64,000 nt of DNA from Desulfobaculum sp044987625 (GCF_044987625.1 NZ_JBJDSB010000001.1:248001-312000); one strand, 5' to 3'. Positions 32,681 to 43,025 are shown, numbered from the stretch's first letter. The notes: generated by a model not told the origin, from the sequence alone. Program-made: numbers and translations.

Positions 32681-34429
32681 ATGCAGGATATACAGGACAC
32701 AACGACCAATTCGTTTCGTTTCGGCCAGTCAGCCCGCCTTGATGCATGGCTCTTGCACTTTCTCACTGAAAACGACCTTGAATACTCCATCCATCCGCAC
32801 AAGAATGCGTCCGGAGAGCAGCTTCGATTTATGGTCCATCTGGACGAGGGGCAGGTGTTTTTGCCCTGTTCGGACAAGCTCGTCCCGCATCTGTTAAGCT
32901 CGCGCATGAATGACGAGCTGGGGCGGCGCTATAACGCAAAGTGGTGCGCCCTTGTGGACCTTGTGCGCGGATACGTGCCGGACCGCTACATTCGAAAGCG
33001 CATCCTGCACCTGTGCCGCCACAAATTCCGGCAGATTCAGGCCTCGCCCATCATTATTCCCTCGCGCATGATGAAACGCTTTATCACCATCTTCATGACG
33101 CAGTCCGGCATCATGGACCCCTACCGCGGGCGCAAGGCGCGCTACAACAGGCAAGCCTTGGAAGCCATTGAATCCCCGGAAATCGACCGCCTCCTCAACA
33201 TCTGCCCGGAGGAGCGCATGGTCTGCCGCCGCCTGCGGGACCTACGCTTTGAGCTGGATATGCTGGAGCTGGAGCGCCTGATTATTCTGTCCACCGTGTC
33301 GGGCATCTGGACCGACGTGTACTATCAGGCCGCCTTAGAACGCATGACCTCCAGCGACCTCGCCTCGCCCGCGGCCATGCAATGTCTGGAGCAGGTGTTC
33401 CGCAACGGCAAACAGGCCCCGAAGAAAATCCTCTACCTGCCAAACACCTCAGGCGGCATCATCTTTGACCTGCTCATCATCCGCGCCCTTATGCGGCAAG
33501 GCCACCGCATTGTCCTCGCCGTCAAAGAGGGCTTCCACTTCGAGAGTGCCTCGTTTTGGGATTGGGAACACGACCCCTCCCTTGCCAGGGCCCTTGAGGG
33601 CGCGCACTTCCTGCAGGACAGCGAAATCAGCAAAAACGCCCTGCTGGCCGAACAGCGCATGCACCCGCTGGTGGTCATCTCCGACGGCACGCGCGAGGAC
33701 CTGAACCTCTACCGCACGTCCGTCACCTTCGCCCGCGCGTGGAAGGAGGCCGACCTCATCATGGCCACAGGCAACCAGCACTACCGCCGCCTCATCGACA
33801 CCAGCACCACCTTTACGCGGGATATCCTGTGCTGGGGCCGCGACGAGGAAGGCACCTTTAAAATCAACCTTAAGCGCCGCCCCGAAAGCATTATCACCTT
33901 CTCGGAGAAGGACCTGCAGGCCAAAGCCGACGAAATCATCGCCGAAATGCGCGTCGCCCACGCCGAGGGCAAAAGCGTCATGTTCTACAGCGCCATCATC
34001 GGCTCCCTGCCTGGGCAGGTGACCACCGCCATCAAGGTTGTGGACACCTTTGTGCGCCATCTGCGCCAGCGACTGGAAAATACCTACATCATCAACCCCG
34101 CCGAGCACTTTGAAGAAGGCATGGACGCCGACGACCTCATGTACATGTGGGAAAAGGTGCAGCGCAGCGGCATGCTTGACGTGTGGCGCTTTCAGACCGT
34201 GTCCGACATTGAGCGCAGCTTTGAGCTCATGGGCATGCGCGTGCCCCCCATCTGGGCGGGCAAGGACTCCACCTTCTCCACCGGCTGCACCAAAGAGATG
34301 CGCATCGCCCTCGACATGCAGCGCAAGAATCCGGAAATGCAAATCATCGGCCCCGCCGCGGAGCGCTTCTTCCGCCGCAGCGAGTACGGCGTCGGCAAAT
34401 TCAGCGACGCCGTACTGGATAACGTGTAA
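32681..34429 (+). CDS. DUF89 (ARMT1-like) domain protein with a helical N-terminal region
   Basis: A 582-aa soluble protein. Residues ~1-245 are an unassigned, basic and helix-rich region. Residues ~250-580 resemble the DUF89/ARMT1 fold, a metal-dependent phosphatase family acting on damaged or side-product phosphometabolites: ILYLPNTSGGIIFDLLIIRALMRQG (usual start of the fold with the N and D ligands) and EADLIMATGNQHYRRLID (usual ADxxxxKGxxNYE). In this protein the usual 'KGQGN' is ATGNQH, so the site is diverged. A cysteine-containing WAGKDSTFSTGCTKEM segment lies near the end. GGGAG precedes the ATG. It is a single gene after the transporter terminator. Confidence 0.7.
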   Translation: MQDIQDTTTNSFRFGQSARLDAWLLHFLTENDLEYSIHPHKNASGEQLRFMVHLDEGQVFLPCSDKLVPHLLSSRMNDELGRRYNAKWCALVDLVRGYVPDRYIRKRILHLCRHKFRQIQASPIIIPSRMMKRFITIFMTQSGIMDPYRGRKARYNRQALEAIESPEIDRLLNICPEERMVCRRLRDLRFELDMLELERLIILSTVSGIWTDVYYQAALERMTSSDLASPAAMQCLEQVFRNGKQAPKKILYLPNTSGGIIFDLLIIRALMRQGHRIVLAVKEGFHFESASFWDWEHDPSLARALEGAHFLQDSEISKNALLAEQRMHPLVVISDGTREDLNLYRTSVTFARAWKEADLIMATGNQHYRRLIDTSTTFTRDILCWGRDEEGTFKINLKRRPESIITFSEKDLQAKADEIIAEMRVAHAEGKSVMFYSAIIGSLPGQVTTAIKVVDTFVRHLRQRLENTYIINPAEHFEEGMDADDLMYMWEKVQRSGMLDVWRFQTVSDIERSFELMGMRVPPIWAGKDSTFSTGCTKEMRIALDMQRKNPEMQIIGPAAERFFRRSEYGVGKFSDAVLDNV

Positions 34430-34593
34430 TGTCCACGCGGCGGACGGCGCGTGCTCTCCCGCCTCACTCCATAAGCGCCGCATCCCCACCCGCGCCGGGG
34501 CCGCGCGCAACACGGCGCTGGAAAATTTCGGCCGAATCCGCTACACGCTCTGTGCGCGCCCCGCGCGAGAATCACACCACCGAAGAGGCTTCC

Positions 34594-35231
34594 ATGACCA
34601 CGAAAGAACGCGCCCTCATCATTTATGACAGACTTTCCGAACGCTTTCCGGCTCCGGAGTCGGACCTAACGTGGACAACGGCGTGGGAGCTGATGGTCGC
34701 CACGGTCCTCGCCGCGCAGTGCACCGACGCCCGGGTGAACAAAGTGACGCCCGTGCTCTTCGGCCGCTGGCCCGGCCCCGCTGAAATGGCCACAGCCGAC
34801 GTTGCGGAGGTGGAAGAGGTGGTCCGCTCCACGGGCTTTTACCGCAACAAGGCCAAAAACCTCGTTGCCGCCGGTCGCCTCATCATGGACCAGCACGGCG
34901 GCGACGTGCCCCGCACTATGGCGGAACTGGTCAAGGTGCCCGGCGTGGCGCGCAAAACGGCAAACATCGTCCTCTCGAACGCCTATGGCATTCACGAGGG
35001 CGTGGCCGTGGATACCCATGTGAAGCGCTTGTCCTTCCGCATGGGGCTGACAACCTCCACCAACGTCAGCGTCATTGAAAAAGACCTTATGAAGCTGTTC
35101 CCCCGCGAAACATGGGGGGATGTGAACCACAGGCTGGTTCTGTTCGGCCGCGCGGTCTGCAACGCCCGCAGCCCCCGCTGCGCCGAATGCGAACTCGCCG
35201 ATATCTGCCCCAAAGAAGGCGTCACGTCATA

Positions 35232-35232
<1 letters not shown>
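34594..35232 (+). CDS. nth: Endonuclease III
   Basis: Base-excision repair glycosylase/AP lyase for oxidised pyrimidines. The 212-aa protein has the helix-hairpin-helix VKVPGVARKTANIVLSNAYG with the catalytic Lys, the catalytic Asp in VAVDTHVKRLSFRMGL, and the C-terminal [4Fe-4S] motif C-X6-C-X2-C-X5-C (CNARSPRCAECELADIC). The ATG at 34594 lies before TTKERALIIYDRL, the usual start; the open frame before it is not supported. Its stop overlaps the tgt start (TAATG). Confidence 0.95.
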
Positions 35233-36380
<1,148 letters not shown>

Positions 36381-36418
36381 TTTCACCACAGTTTTCTCTA
36401 CCAGACACCACACATACC

Positions 36419-36456
36419 AACGCCCACCCGGAGCATCCGGGTGGGCGTTGTCTCTT
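36419..36456 (+). terminator. Terminator of nth-tgt
   Basis: Perfect 13-bp stem AACGCCCACCCGG / CCGGGTGGGCGTT with a 5-base loop, followed by GTCTCTT. Confidence 0.78.
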
Positions 36457-36620
36457 ATTAAACACCATACGGCTTATGCAAAAGTGTGGTGTTGTTCTAC
36501 GTACTGGACATATCATACGTTTTTGTTCTTGAACTGGACGCTACGCAGTCAATGTGCATAAGATGCCCCATCGCCATCACGACTGTTCCTGACGGCAACG
36601 CGGCACAAGGAGAGAACACA

Positions 36621-37103
36621 ATGCCCGGAAGCTCCATACTGTATCGTACCGGCGGCTCGGAACTGCTTAAAGCCATCCGCCCCCTGTGGGAAATGAACTT
36701 TACGCAGGACGGCCCCTCCGCCGACGACCTCGCCAACGCCTTCCCCCCCGAGGAACTCGCCGACCTGCGCGCCCTGCTCGCCAGCAAGCCCGGCTCCTCG
36801 CGCCTGCGCGTTACCCTCGCGCTGGACCAAGACAACGGCGAGCTGGCAGGCTTCTGCCTCAGCACAGGCGTCCCCCGCCAAACCGGCGAAATCAACTGTC
36901 TGTTCGTGTTCCCCGAATACCGCGAGTGCGGCATCGCCGAAGGACTCATGCGCGACGCCACGCAATGGCTCGACGACATGGGCGTGCAAAAACGCTCCCG
37001 CCAACTCGGCGCAGACCGCGACCGTGACTACCGCTTCTACAGCGACTTCGGATTTCTGCCACGAAATATCGTGCACGAAGAACACGGCCTCATGGCCCAA
37101 TAG
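36621..37103 (+). CDS. GNAT-family acetyltransferase
   Basis: A 160-aa protein with the GNAT pattern: an N-terminal helix-rich part (ELLKAIRPLWEMNFTQDGP), the central strand GELAGFCLSTGVPRQTGEINCLFVFPEYRECGIAEGLM (motif A, acetyl-CoA loop diverged from RxxGxG/A to ECGIAEG) and a C-terminal FYSDFGFLPRNIVHEEHGL. The substrate is unknown. The start at 36621 has AAGGAG upstream; the frame is open earlier but unsupported. It is followed by the repeat array. Confidence 0.82.
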   Translation: MPGSSILYRTGGSELLKAIRPLWEMNFTQDGPSADDLANAFPPEELADLRALLASKPGSSRLRVTLALDQDNGELAGFCLSTGVPRQTGEINCLFVFPEYRECGIAEGLMRDATQWLDDMGVQKRSRQLGADRDRDYRFYSDFGFLPRNIVHEEHGLMAQ

Positions 37104-37150
37104 GATGGACGTGGCACCACGTTAGGTTAGGGTGGGGCCACACGAAATAT

Positions 37151-37220
37151 CGCCTCCGGCGAGGGAGGGGGGGCGAAGAGCGTTTTTTCGCCTCCGGCGG
37201 GGTGTTTTTGCCTCCGGCGG
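37151..37220. repeat. Three short hairpin elements CGCCTCCGGCG
   Basis: CGCCTCCGGCG occurs at 37151-37161 and 37189-37199, and as GCCTCCGGCGG at 37210-37220. T runs (CGTTTTTTCG, TGTTTTTG) lie between them. They immediately precede the large tandem repeats and look like small terminator or REP-like units. Confidence 0.6.
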
Positions 37221-37490
37221 GTTAAGGGCCGTGGGCCCTTAACAATCCCGTTTATACGCCAGTTTATCGTTCCAGACGTACGGCCTCTATCTGGCCCCGG
37301 CACTGGAGTCGCACCCACGCGGGCAACTGCCCAGCCCTTTCAGCACAGCCCCACCCCACTTTTTTCGGTCTGTCCCCAGACCGAAAAACCTCGGGATTCT
37401 TAAGGGCCCGCGGCCCTTAAGTCACCGAAGGTATCCTCTTGACCCCAGCATTACGACCCGGCCCAGCAAAAAAGGATATTGCTCCGCAGG
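37221..37490. repeat. Tandem ~270-bp hairpin-rich repeat, copy 1
   Basis: The unit starts with hairpin GTTAAGGGCC-GTG-GGCCCTTAAC (37221-37243), has a middle stem-loop TTTTTCGGTCT...AGACCGAAAAA (37361-37388), and then hairpin CTTAAGGGCCCG-CGGCCCTTAAG (37399-37421). It ends with a spacer containing AGCATTACGACCCGGCC. There is no convincing coding frame. Confidence 0.9.
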
Positions 37491-37759
37491 GTTAAGGGCC
37501 GAGGGCCCTTAACGATCCCGTTTATACGCCAGTTTATCGTTCCAGACGTACAGCCTCTCTCTGGCCCCGGCACTGGAGTCGCACCCACGCGGGCAACTGC
37601 CCAGCCCTTTCAGCACAGCCCCACCCCCCTTTTTTCGGTCTGTCCCCAGACCGAAAAACCTCGGGATTCTTAAGGGCCCGCGGCCCTTAAGTCACCGAAG
37701 GTATCCTCTTGACCCTAGCATCACGACCCGGCCCAGCAAAAAGGATATTGCTCCGCAGG
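37491..37759. repeat. Tandem ~270-bp hairpin-rich repeat, copy 2
   Basis: Second unit, nearly identical to copy 1 with a few substitutions (for example GAG for GTG in the first hairpin loop, and one base removed from an A run). Same three hairpins in the same order. Confidence 0.9.
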
Positions 37760-37997
37760 GTTAAGGGCCGTGGGCCCTTAACGATCCCGTTTATACGCCA
37801 GTTTATCGTTCCAGACGTACGGCCTCTCTCTGGCCCCGGCACTGGAGCCGTACCCACGCGGGCAACTGCCCAGCCCTTTCAGCACAGCCCCACCCCACTT
37901 TTTTCGGTCTGTCCCCAGACCGAAAACCTCGGGATTCTTAAGGGCCCGCGGCCCTTAAGTCACCGAAGGTATCCTCTTGACCCCAGCATTACGACCC
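37760..37997. repeat. Tandem hairpin-rich repeat, copy 3 (3' truncated)
   Basis: Third unit, truncated after AGCATTACGACCCC. The tail motif AGCATCACGACCCGGCC then reappears at 38010-38026, where it overlaps the 3' end of the next gene. So the array ends inside, or has donated sequence to, the end of that coding sequence. Confidence 0.85.
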
Positions 37998-38013
37998 CGT
38001 CGGCCAAACAGCA

Positions 38014-40686
38014 TCACGACCCGGCCTCTCCCGACAGCTCCTCGTCTTCTTCGGGGTTGCGGCATTCGCTGCCTTCGCCGATGAGGGCTTCGATATCGGC
38101 CATGATGCGTGTGCGGTGCTGCCACGTAGCGGCTTGGTCGGCCATGATCATGTCGAGTTGGCGGGTGTGCATGGTGAGATAGCCCATGACTTTGAGGCGC
38201 TCGCACATGGCGGGCCTTGGGAATCCTTCGAAGCGGGCAAAGACGCTGTCGCCGCGAACGTTCACGTAGAACCCGATTTCTTCGAGAATGCCGCCGATGA
38301 AGACGGCGCGGCGGCGGCGACGCTCGAAGTCGGCGGCGCCCCCGGCGAAGCGGAAATTGACGTAGTTGCGCTCGGGATGGTCGCTGACGAGGGCTTCGAC
38401 GGTGGAGAAGTGGAAGCCGAAACGCGATTGCAGATTGCAGTACTCCTTGGAGATGAGGAAGTAGTTGCGGTTGGCGAACTTGGACTGCAGCGCCGGATGC
38501 AGGGCAGGATTGGTTGTGGCTTCGGCCACGATGGACATGAAGCCCTTGGCGTTAATTTTCGGGGGGCCTTCCCACGGTATGGCGCTGATGCCCTCCCACA
38601 GCGCGAGCATGGGCACGGAGGCAATGTTGGCGATGCGCACAAAGGGGCTTTTTTCCTCACGAAACAAGCCATCCTCAAGATCAACCACCCAAAACTGCGT
38701 GGGCGCGCCGCGGCTGACAAGCTGCATGCTGCCGCACTCACGGAAGTCGCGGTTGAGGTTGAGGTCAAACATCTCCTGCACGCCTTTTTCGTGACAGTAG
38801 CGGGTGATGTCGTGCAGCGTTTCGATGTTGCGGATGCGAAAGCCCGGTGCGTCGGGGTCCAAAAGGTTGAGGGGGCAAATGTGGCGGCTTGCGCCTTCGA
38901 GAAGCTCGCGCACGGGGCTGCCTTCCATGAGGTCCGGGCGCGGCTGCCCACGTGAGACAAGTTCTTCGACGCAGCCGGGGTAGACGACACAGGCGTCGGC
39001 GTCCACGGTGACCACTTGCCCGGCGGGCAAACTCTCAAGGGCGCCGGTGATTCCTGTGATGGCGGGCACGCCAAACTCGCGCGCCACGTTGGCGAGATGC
39101 CCGGTCACACTTCCCTGCTCCGTCACGACGGCGGAACACCAGTTGAGCAGCGACGCCCACTTGGGCAGGGAGAGGCGCGTGACAAGGACGGAACCGGGCG
39201 GAAACTGCAGGGCGTCGGCGTCACGCTCCACGACAAACACCGGGCCGCAGCCCACACCGGGGCTGGCGGTTGCGCCGCCGTAGGCAATGGGGTCGCCATA
39301 GCGGCCAGATTCATCCTTGGCGTGCGGCTCGCCGATGTCGCGGCGGGCAAGGGGACGGCACTGCAGAATGTACAGGTCCCCCTGCTTGTCCAGCGCCCAC
39401 TCAATATCCTGCGGGCCGCCGTAATAGCGCTCCAACTGCACGGCCATGGCGGCAAGCTTGAGGGCCTGCTCGTTGGTGATGGAAGGCTGATCGGCCTTTT
39501 CGGGGTCCTGCTGCATGAGCACAACGCCCTCATCCTTGCGGGAGATGTACAGCTCCGGCTTGCGGGCCACCCAGCTTTCGCGCACGGTCATCTTGCTGAT
39601 GTCGCGGCTGCGGTCACGGGCCACCACAAAGCGGTCCGGCGTACCGCCGCCATCCACAACAAGCTTGGGAAGTCCCCAGACGGAGTTGATGACCACGGCG
39701 TCGTCGCGCACGTTGACGGGACTGCGGGAATACATGACGCCGCCGGCCACGGACTCCACCATGACCATACCGCCAACGCACATGGCGACATCATCGTCGG
39801 GGATGCCGCGTGTCAGACGGTAGGTGAGCGCGGGCAACCCATAAAGGCTGGCGACGACTTCCTTGTAGGCCTCGGGGAGGTACTCCCGGTCCACGTTGAG
39901 AATGGTGCGGAACTGCCCGGCAAAGGATGTACCCGTGGCGTCCTCGCCCAGCGCGCTGGACCGGAGGGACACATGCACCCGCGCGCCGTAGTCCGCTTGC
40001 AGGCGGTCGTACTCGCGCAGGAGGGCGTCGGCGAGGTCCTGCGGCACCGGAGTTTCCTGAATTTTTTGCTGAATGGACGCGGACAGCTCGAAGCGCTGGC
40101 TCATGTCGTCCACATCTGTAGACGTGAGCATACGGTTAATGTCGTCCAAAAGGCCATCCTGCGCCATAAAGCTGTCAAAAGCGCGGGTGGTGGCGACAAA
40201 GCCCGGCGGAACGGGCAAACCGATACGCGACTTCATCTCGCCGATGTTGGCCATCTTGCTGCCCACGGCGTCGGCGAAGGATTTGTCCACCTCGTAGAGG
40301 GGGATGACAAGGGGCGTGTCCGGGCGCTCCTTGGAGGAATCGAGCAGGGCATTGACGGCGCTTTGAATCTCCTCAAAGCGCTCGAAAAGGCGGGTGTACT
40401 TGCCTGGGGCGATGCCGTCGAGATGCTGAATAATGCTGTACACATTTACCAGCACCGCCGAGCAGGACGAACGGATAAACGACGTGCCGAACACGCGCCC
40501 GCCGCGGAGCAGGTCCTCCATCTCGCTCATCAGCTCAAGGGCCTTGGAATTGGCCGAAAGCAGCATGCGGAAATGATGGTGCTGGGCACTACACGCGGCG
40601 CGCAGTTCCTCCAGCTGTTCCGGGGTTGGGCCTTCGTCGCGCTTAATGCCGACGAGACGGTCAATCACCTTGCGAAGCCAAGCCAT
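38014..40686 (-). CDS. PEP-synthase-like protein: PEP/pyruvate-binding ATP-grasp domain plus phospho-histidine domain, non-canonical C-terminus
   Basis: An 890-aa protein. Residues ~1-145 form a helical region of unknown role. Residues ~150-445 are a PPDK_N/PpsA ATP-grasp domain (VGSKMANIGEMKSRIGLPVPPGFVATT; VSLRSSALGEDATGTSFAGQF; GGPQDIEWALDKQGDLYILQCRPL). Residues ~455-565 are the swivelling phospho-histidine domain (VVTEQGSVTGHLANVAREFGVPAITG, His present). The PEP/pyruvate-binding TIM barrel of true PpsA/PpdK is not recognisable; ~300 residues of another type follow. It may phosphorylate an unknown acceptor, as other PPDK-domain phosphotransferases do (inference). ATG at 40686; a GTG lies two codons upstream. 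The last codons are in repeat-like DNA. Downstream gene of the sigma54 cluster. Confidence 0.82.
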   Translation of the reverse strand: MAWLRKVIDRLVGIKRDEGPTPEQLEELRAACSAQHHHFRMLLSANSKALELMSEMEDLLRGGRVFGTSFIRSSCSAVLVNVYSIIQHLDGIAPGKYTRLFERFEEIQSAVNALLDSSKERPDTPLVIPLYEVDKSFADAVGSKMANIGEMKSRIGLPVPPGFVATTRAFDSFMAQDGLLDDINRMLTSTDVDDMSQRFELSASIQQKIQETPVPQDLADALLREYDRLQADYGARVHVSLRSSALGEDATGTSFAGQFRTILNVDREYLPEAYKEVVASLYGLPALTYRLTRGIPDDDVAMCVGGMVMVESVAGGVMYSRSPVNVRDDAVVINSVWGLPKLVVDGGGTPDRFVVARDRSRDISKMTVRESWVARKPELYISRKDEGVVLMQQDPEKADQPSITNEQALKLAAMAVQLERYYGGPQDIEWALDKQGDLYILQCRPLARRDIGEPHAKDESGRYGDPIAYGGATASPGVGCGPVFVVERDADALQFPPGSVLVTRLSLPKWASLLNWCSAVVTEQGSVTGHLANVAREFGVPAITGITGALESLPAGQVVTVDADACVVYPGCVEELVSRGQPRPDLMEGSPVRELLEGASRHICPLNLLDPDAPGFRIRNIETLHDITRYCHEKGVQEMFDLNLNRDFRECGSMQLVSRGAPTQFWVVDLEDGLFREEKSPFVRIANIASVPMLALWEGISAIPWEGPPKINAKGFMSIVAEATTNPALHPALQSKFANRNYFLISKEYCNLQSRFGFHFSTVEALVSDHPERNYVNFRFAGGAADFERRRRRAVFIGGILEEIGFYVNVRGDSVFARFEGFPRPAMCERLKVMGYLTMHTRQLDMIMADQAATWQHRTRIMADIEALIGEGSECRNPEEDEELSGEAGS

Positions 40687-40838
40687 CTGCACTCTTTCCG
40701 TTAGGGATTGTTGTCATTTTTCAAAGCCAAAGAAGGAGCGTACCGCTCCGATACACTCCCCCACTTTGGCTGTGGGGTGGACGGACAGGGTACCCTGCCC
40801 GGCCCACCCCGGTCAAAGGCCTCGTGGCCCGATTTCGT

Positions 40839-41591
40839 TTACACTTCCTTCTTGCTGCCAGCGCTCATGGCCAGCCCACATCCCTCAAAGATGTAGAAGA
40901 TGGCCATGCCCCACCACAGGGTGTAGACAACGTAGAAGATAAGCGAGAAGGACAGAATGCCAGCGCGGTCCGAGGCCTTCTCCGGCGCAATGCCGTAGAA
41001 GTTGTAGCCCACTTCCACACCCTTCTTGATGCAGGTGTCCACGAACTTGGCCATCGCCACATTCTGCGCGCCGCCCTGAATCTTCAGTTCCTTGTCCAGT
41101 TGGCTCAGGCCGTGCCACCACATGAACATCGCCATGCGCTCGTCCATGCCGTACTTGTCGCGCACGGTGGCTCCGTCGTTGTTGAACATGAGGCTGGCGT
41201 CCTCAAGCACCACGGTCATCAGGCGGCCCATGTCGCCGCGTACGGCCACGGAATCGCCCTCCAGCTTCACTTCGGCCACGGTGCCCATCATGGCGGCCAC
41301 GCGGGCGGCCACCTCGTCGGCCTTCACGTGCACGCCTTCGTAGGCTTCGGAGCTGCCGCTGTGGAAGGTCAGGGTCACGTCATAGCGCTTGCCCTCAAAG
41401 TCCGCCGCCTGCGACTGCAGCGAGGGGATGTACTCCGTTGAGCCCTTGGCGATGGAGTTAAAGAGCTGGTCCGAGTATTTCAGGGCGTTCACGCCGTGTC
41501 CGAAGATGGGCGAGAACATCACGATGAGCACGGCAAAGAACCCAACGCTCATCACCAATCCGAGCACAAGATGCTTTCTGTTGTCAGTCAT
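40839..41591 (-). CDS. Two-pass inner-membrane protein with a periplasmic domain, unknown function
   Basis: A 250-aa protein: TM1 about 8-30 (LVLGLVMSVGFFAVLIVMF), a periplasmic domain about 31-208 with no recognised family (SDQLFNSIAKGSTEYIPSLQSQAADF; VVLEDASLMFNNDGATVRDKYGMDERMAMFMWWHGLSQLDKEL), and TM2 about 212-238 (LSFSLIFYVVYTLWWGMAIFYIF). The ATG at 41591 has GGAGG. The gap to the TauE-type permease stop is 2 bp, so the two are co-translated and the protein is probably an accessory subunit of that permease (inference). Confidence 0.75.
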   Translation of the reverse strand: MTDNRKHLVLGLVMSVGFFAVLIVMFSPIFGHGVNALKYSDQLFNSIAKGSTEYIPSLQSQAADFEGKRYDVTLTFHSGSSEAYEGVHVKADEVAARVAAMMGTVAEVKLEGDSVAVRGDMGRLMTVVLEDASLMFNNDGATVRDKYGMDERMAMFMWWHGLSQLDKELKIQGGAQNVAMAKFVDTCIKKGVEVGYNFYGIAPEKASDRAGILSFSLIFYVVYTLWWGMAIFYIFEGCGLAMSAGSKKEV

Positions 41592-41593
41592 GA

Positions 41594-42877
41594 CTACGCC
41601 TCCTCCCTGAGCAGCTTCATGCTGCCGAGGAACTTCCCAATGACCCATACGGCAAAGATGCCGATGGCGATGAAGAACAATACGTTGCCAATATTCGTCA
41701 GCAGGTGCGAGGTCTCAGCCGACAGGGTGATAATCTTCATCTCGCTGAGCTTGCCCGGCAGCGCGAACAGGCGGTTCACGAAGCCCGCAATAATGGCCGT
41801 GGCGTAGAAGCCGCGGATGTAGATGCCCTTGACCACCTTGGTGGTCAGCGCGCCAATCTGAATGCCCAGCAGGGAGCCAATGAGCATGCCCATTGCCAGC
41901 GTGTAGAAGATAAAGCCGTAAATGGCGTACTGTGCGATGGACGCATACCCGGCGGTGAAGATGATCTGCAGAATGTCCGTACCAACGGTGGTGAAGGAGG
42001 ACACGCCAAGGATGTACACGAACATGGGGAAGGTCAGGAACCCGCCGCCAACGCCCATGATGGCCGCAGCAAAGCCAACCACGCCGCCGCACAGGGCCAC
42101 GAACAGGGCCGGAATCTTCTTGCCGCCGGGGGTCAGGTCTTCGTCAAAGGTGATGAGCGGCGGAATGCGGCTGGCCTGCAGGCGCTCGGGCAGGCTCTTC
42201 TTACCGGAGTCGGACGCCGCGCTGGACGCCTCGCCGCCGCCGTGGGCGTCCACGCCGCCACCAGCGTTGCGCAGGCGCAGAAAGTCAATCAGCGCGTAGA
42301 TGCCAAGGAACCCAAGCAGCACCACGTAGATGACGCTGATGAAGGTATCCGACAGCAGGGGGTTCATCTCGTACAGGGCGCGGTTGATGACGCCGCCGCC
42401 GGTGACGCCCACGGCGGAACCGACGAGGAACGCCACCGCAAGGCCGACGGACACGTTACCCAGCTTCTTGTGGATGGCCGTACCCATGATGGCCTTGGCA
42501 AAGATGTGGAACAGGTCGGTACCAACGGCGAGGATGCCTTTCACGCCCGCGCTCATGAGCGCCGGAGTGATGATAAAGCCGCCGCCAGCGCCGATGCAGC
42601 CGGTGATAAGCCCGGCGCACAGACCAATAAGGATGGAGACGCCAAAGATAACAGGCGTGTAGTAGGCAGGCGAGTACGCCTTGTGTCCGCCCAAAATCTC
42701 CGGCAGTTCCGGTGCGGCAATCGCCACGGAGCCAATAAGGATGGGCACGACCATTGCGGCCAGAATCCACATCTTCTTGCGGCTTTTCAAGATGTTGCGG
42801 GATGTCTCAAGGTCCCACTTCGCATAGGCCATTGAGCCTTCCAGTAGGGTTCTGTAGAGCCTTCGTCCAACGTTCAT
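41594..42877 (-). CDS. TauE/SafE-family anion permease
   Basis: A 427-aa membrane protein of the TSUP family, whose members move sulfite, sulfoacetate or other small organic and sulfur anions. It has two homologous halves with the glycine-rich motif: LCAGLITGCIGAGGGFIITPALMSAGV and GFAAAIMGVGGGFLTFPMFVYILGVSSFTTVGTD, separated by a hydrophilic loop (~212-255). About nine TM helices, plus a 35-residue cytoplasmic N-terminus before TM1. GGAGG precedes the ATG. The substrate is not predictable; the organism type makes a sulfur oxyanion or sulfonate reasonable. Under the same-strand control of the two-component cluster. Confidence 0.9.
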   Translation of the reverse strand: MNVGRRLYRTLLEGSMAYAKWDLETSRNILKSRKKMWILAAMVVPILIGSVAIAAPELPEILGGHKAYSPAYYTPVIFGVSILIGLCAGLITGCIGAGGGFIITPALMSAGVKGILAVGTDLFHIFAKAIMGTAIHKKLGNVSVGLAVAFLVGSAVGVTGGGVINRALYEMNPLLSDTFISVIYVVLLGFLGIYALIDFLRLRNAGGGVDAHGGGEASSAASDSGKKSLPERLQASRIPPLITFDEDLTPGGKKIPALFVALCGGVVGFAAAIMGVGGGFLTFPMFVYILGVSSFTTVGTDILQIIFTAGYASIAQYAIYGFIFYTLAMGMLIGSLLGIQIGALTTKVVKGIYIRGFYATAIIAGFVNRLFALPGKLSEMKIITLSAETSHLLTNIGNVLFFIAIGIFAVWVIGKFLGSMKLLREEA

Positions 42878-43025
42878 GAGTGGTTTCCTCCGTTTTCAGC
42901 ACGTTCCATGTTCACTATCGCCTCCGCGCATCGCGGAATCGTCCTGTGTCGCACCCGGTGGTCCGGGCGGGGCCGCCATCTCGCGGGCTGCCCTCTCGCG
43001 CCCCTGTGAGGGGATTGGCAAATTT

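Noticed and set aside
36449..36620. Small gene or promoter between tgt and the GNAT gene
   Set aside because: AACACCA/TGGTGTT half-sites and a TTGAAC box are visible, but no matching -10 at a usable spacing and no supported coding frame.
37221..37997. CRISPR array
   Set aside because: Three ~270-bp near-identical units without short repeats and unique spacers; no cas genes nearby.
37479..38182. Open frames inside the tandem repeats as a small protein gene
   Set aside because: The frames follow the repeat period, contain the hairpin sequences as codons, lack ribosome binding sites and run into the antisense of the next gene.
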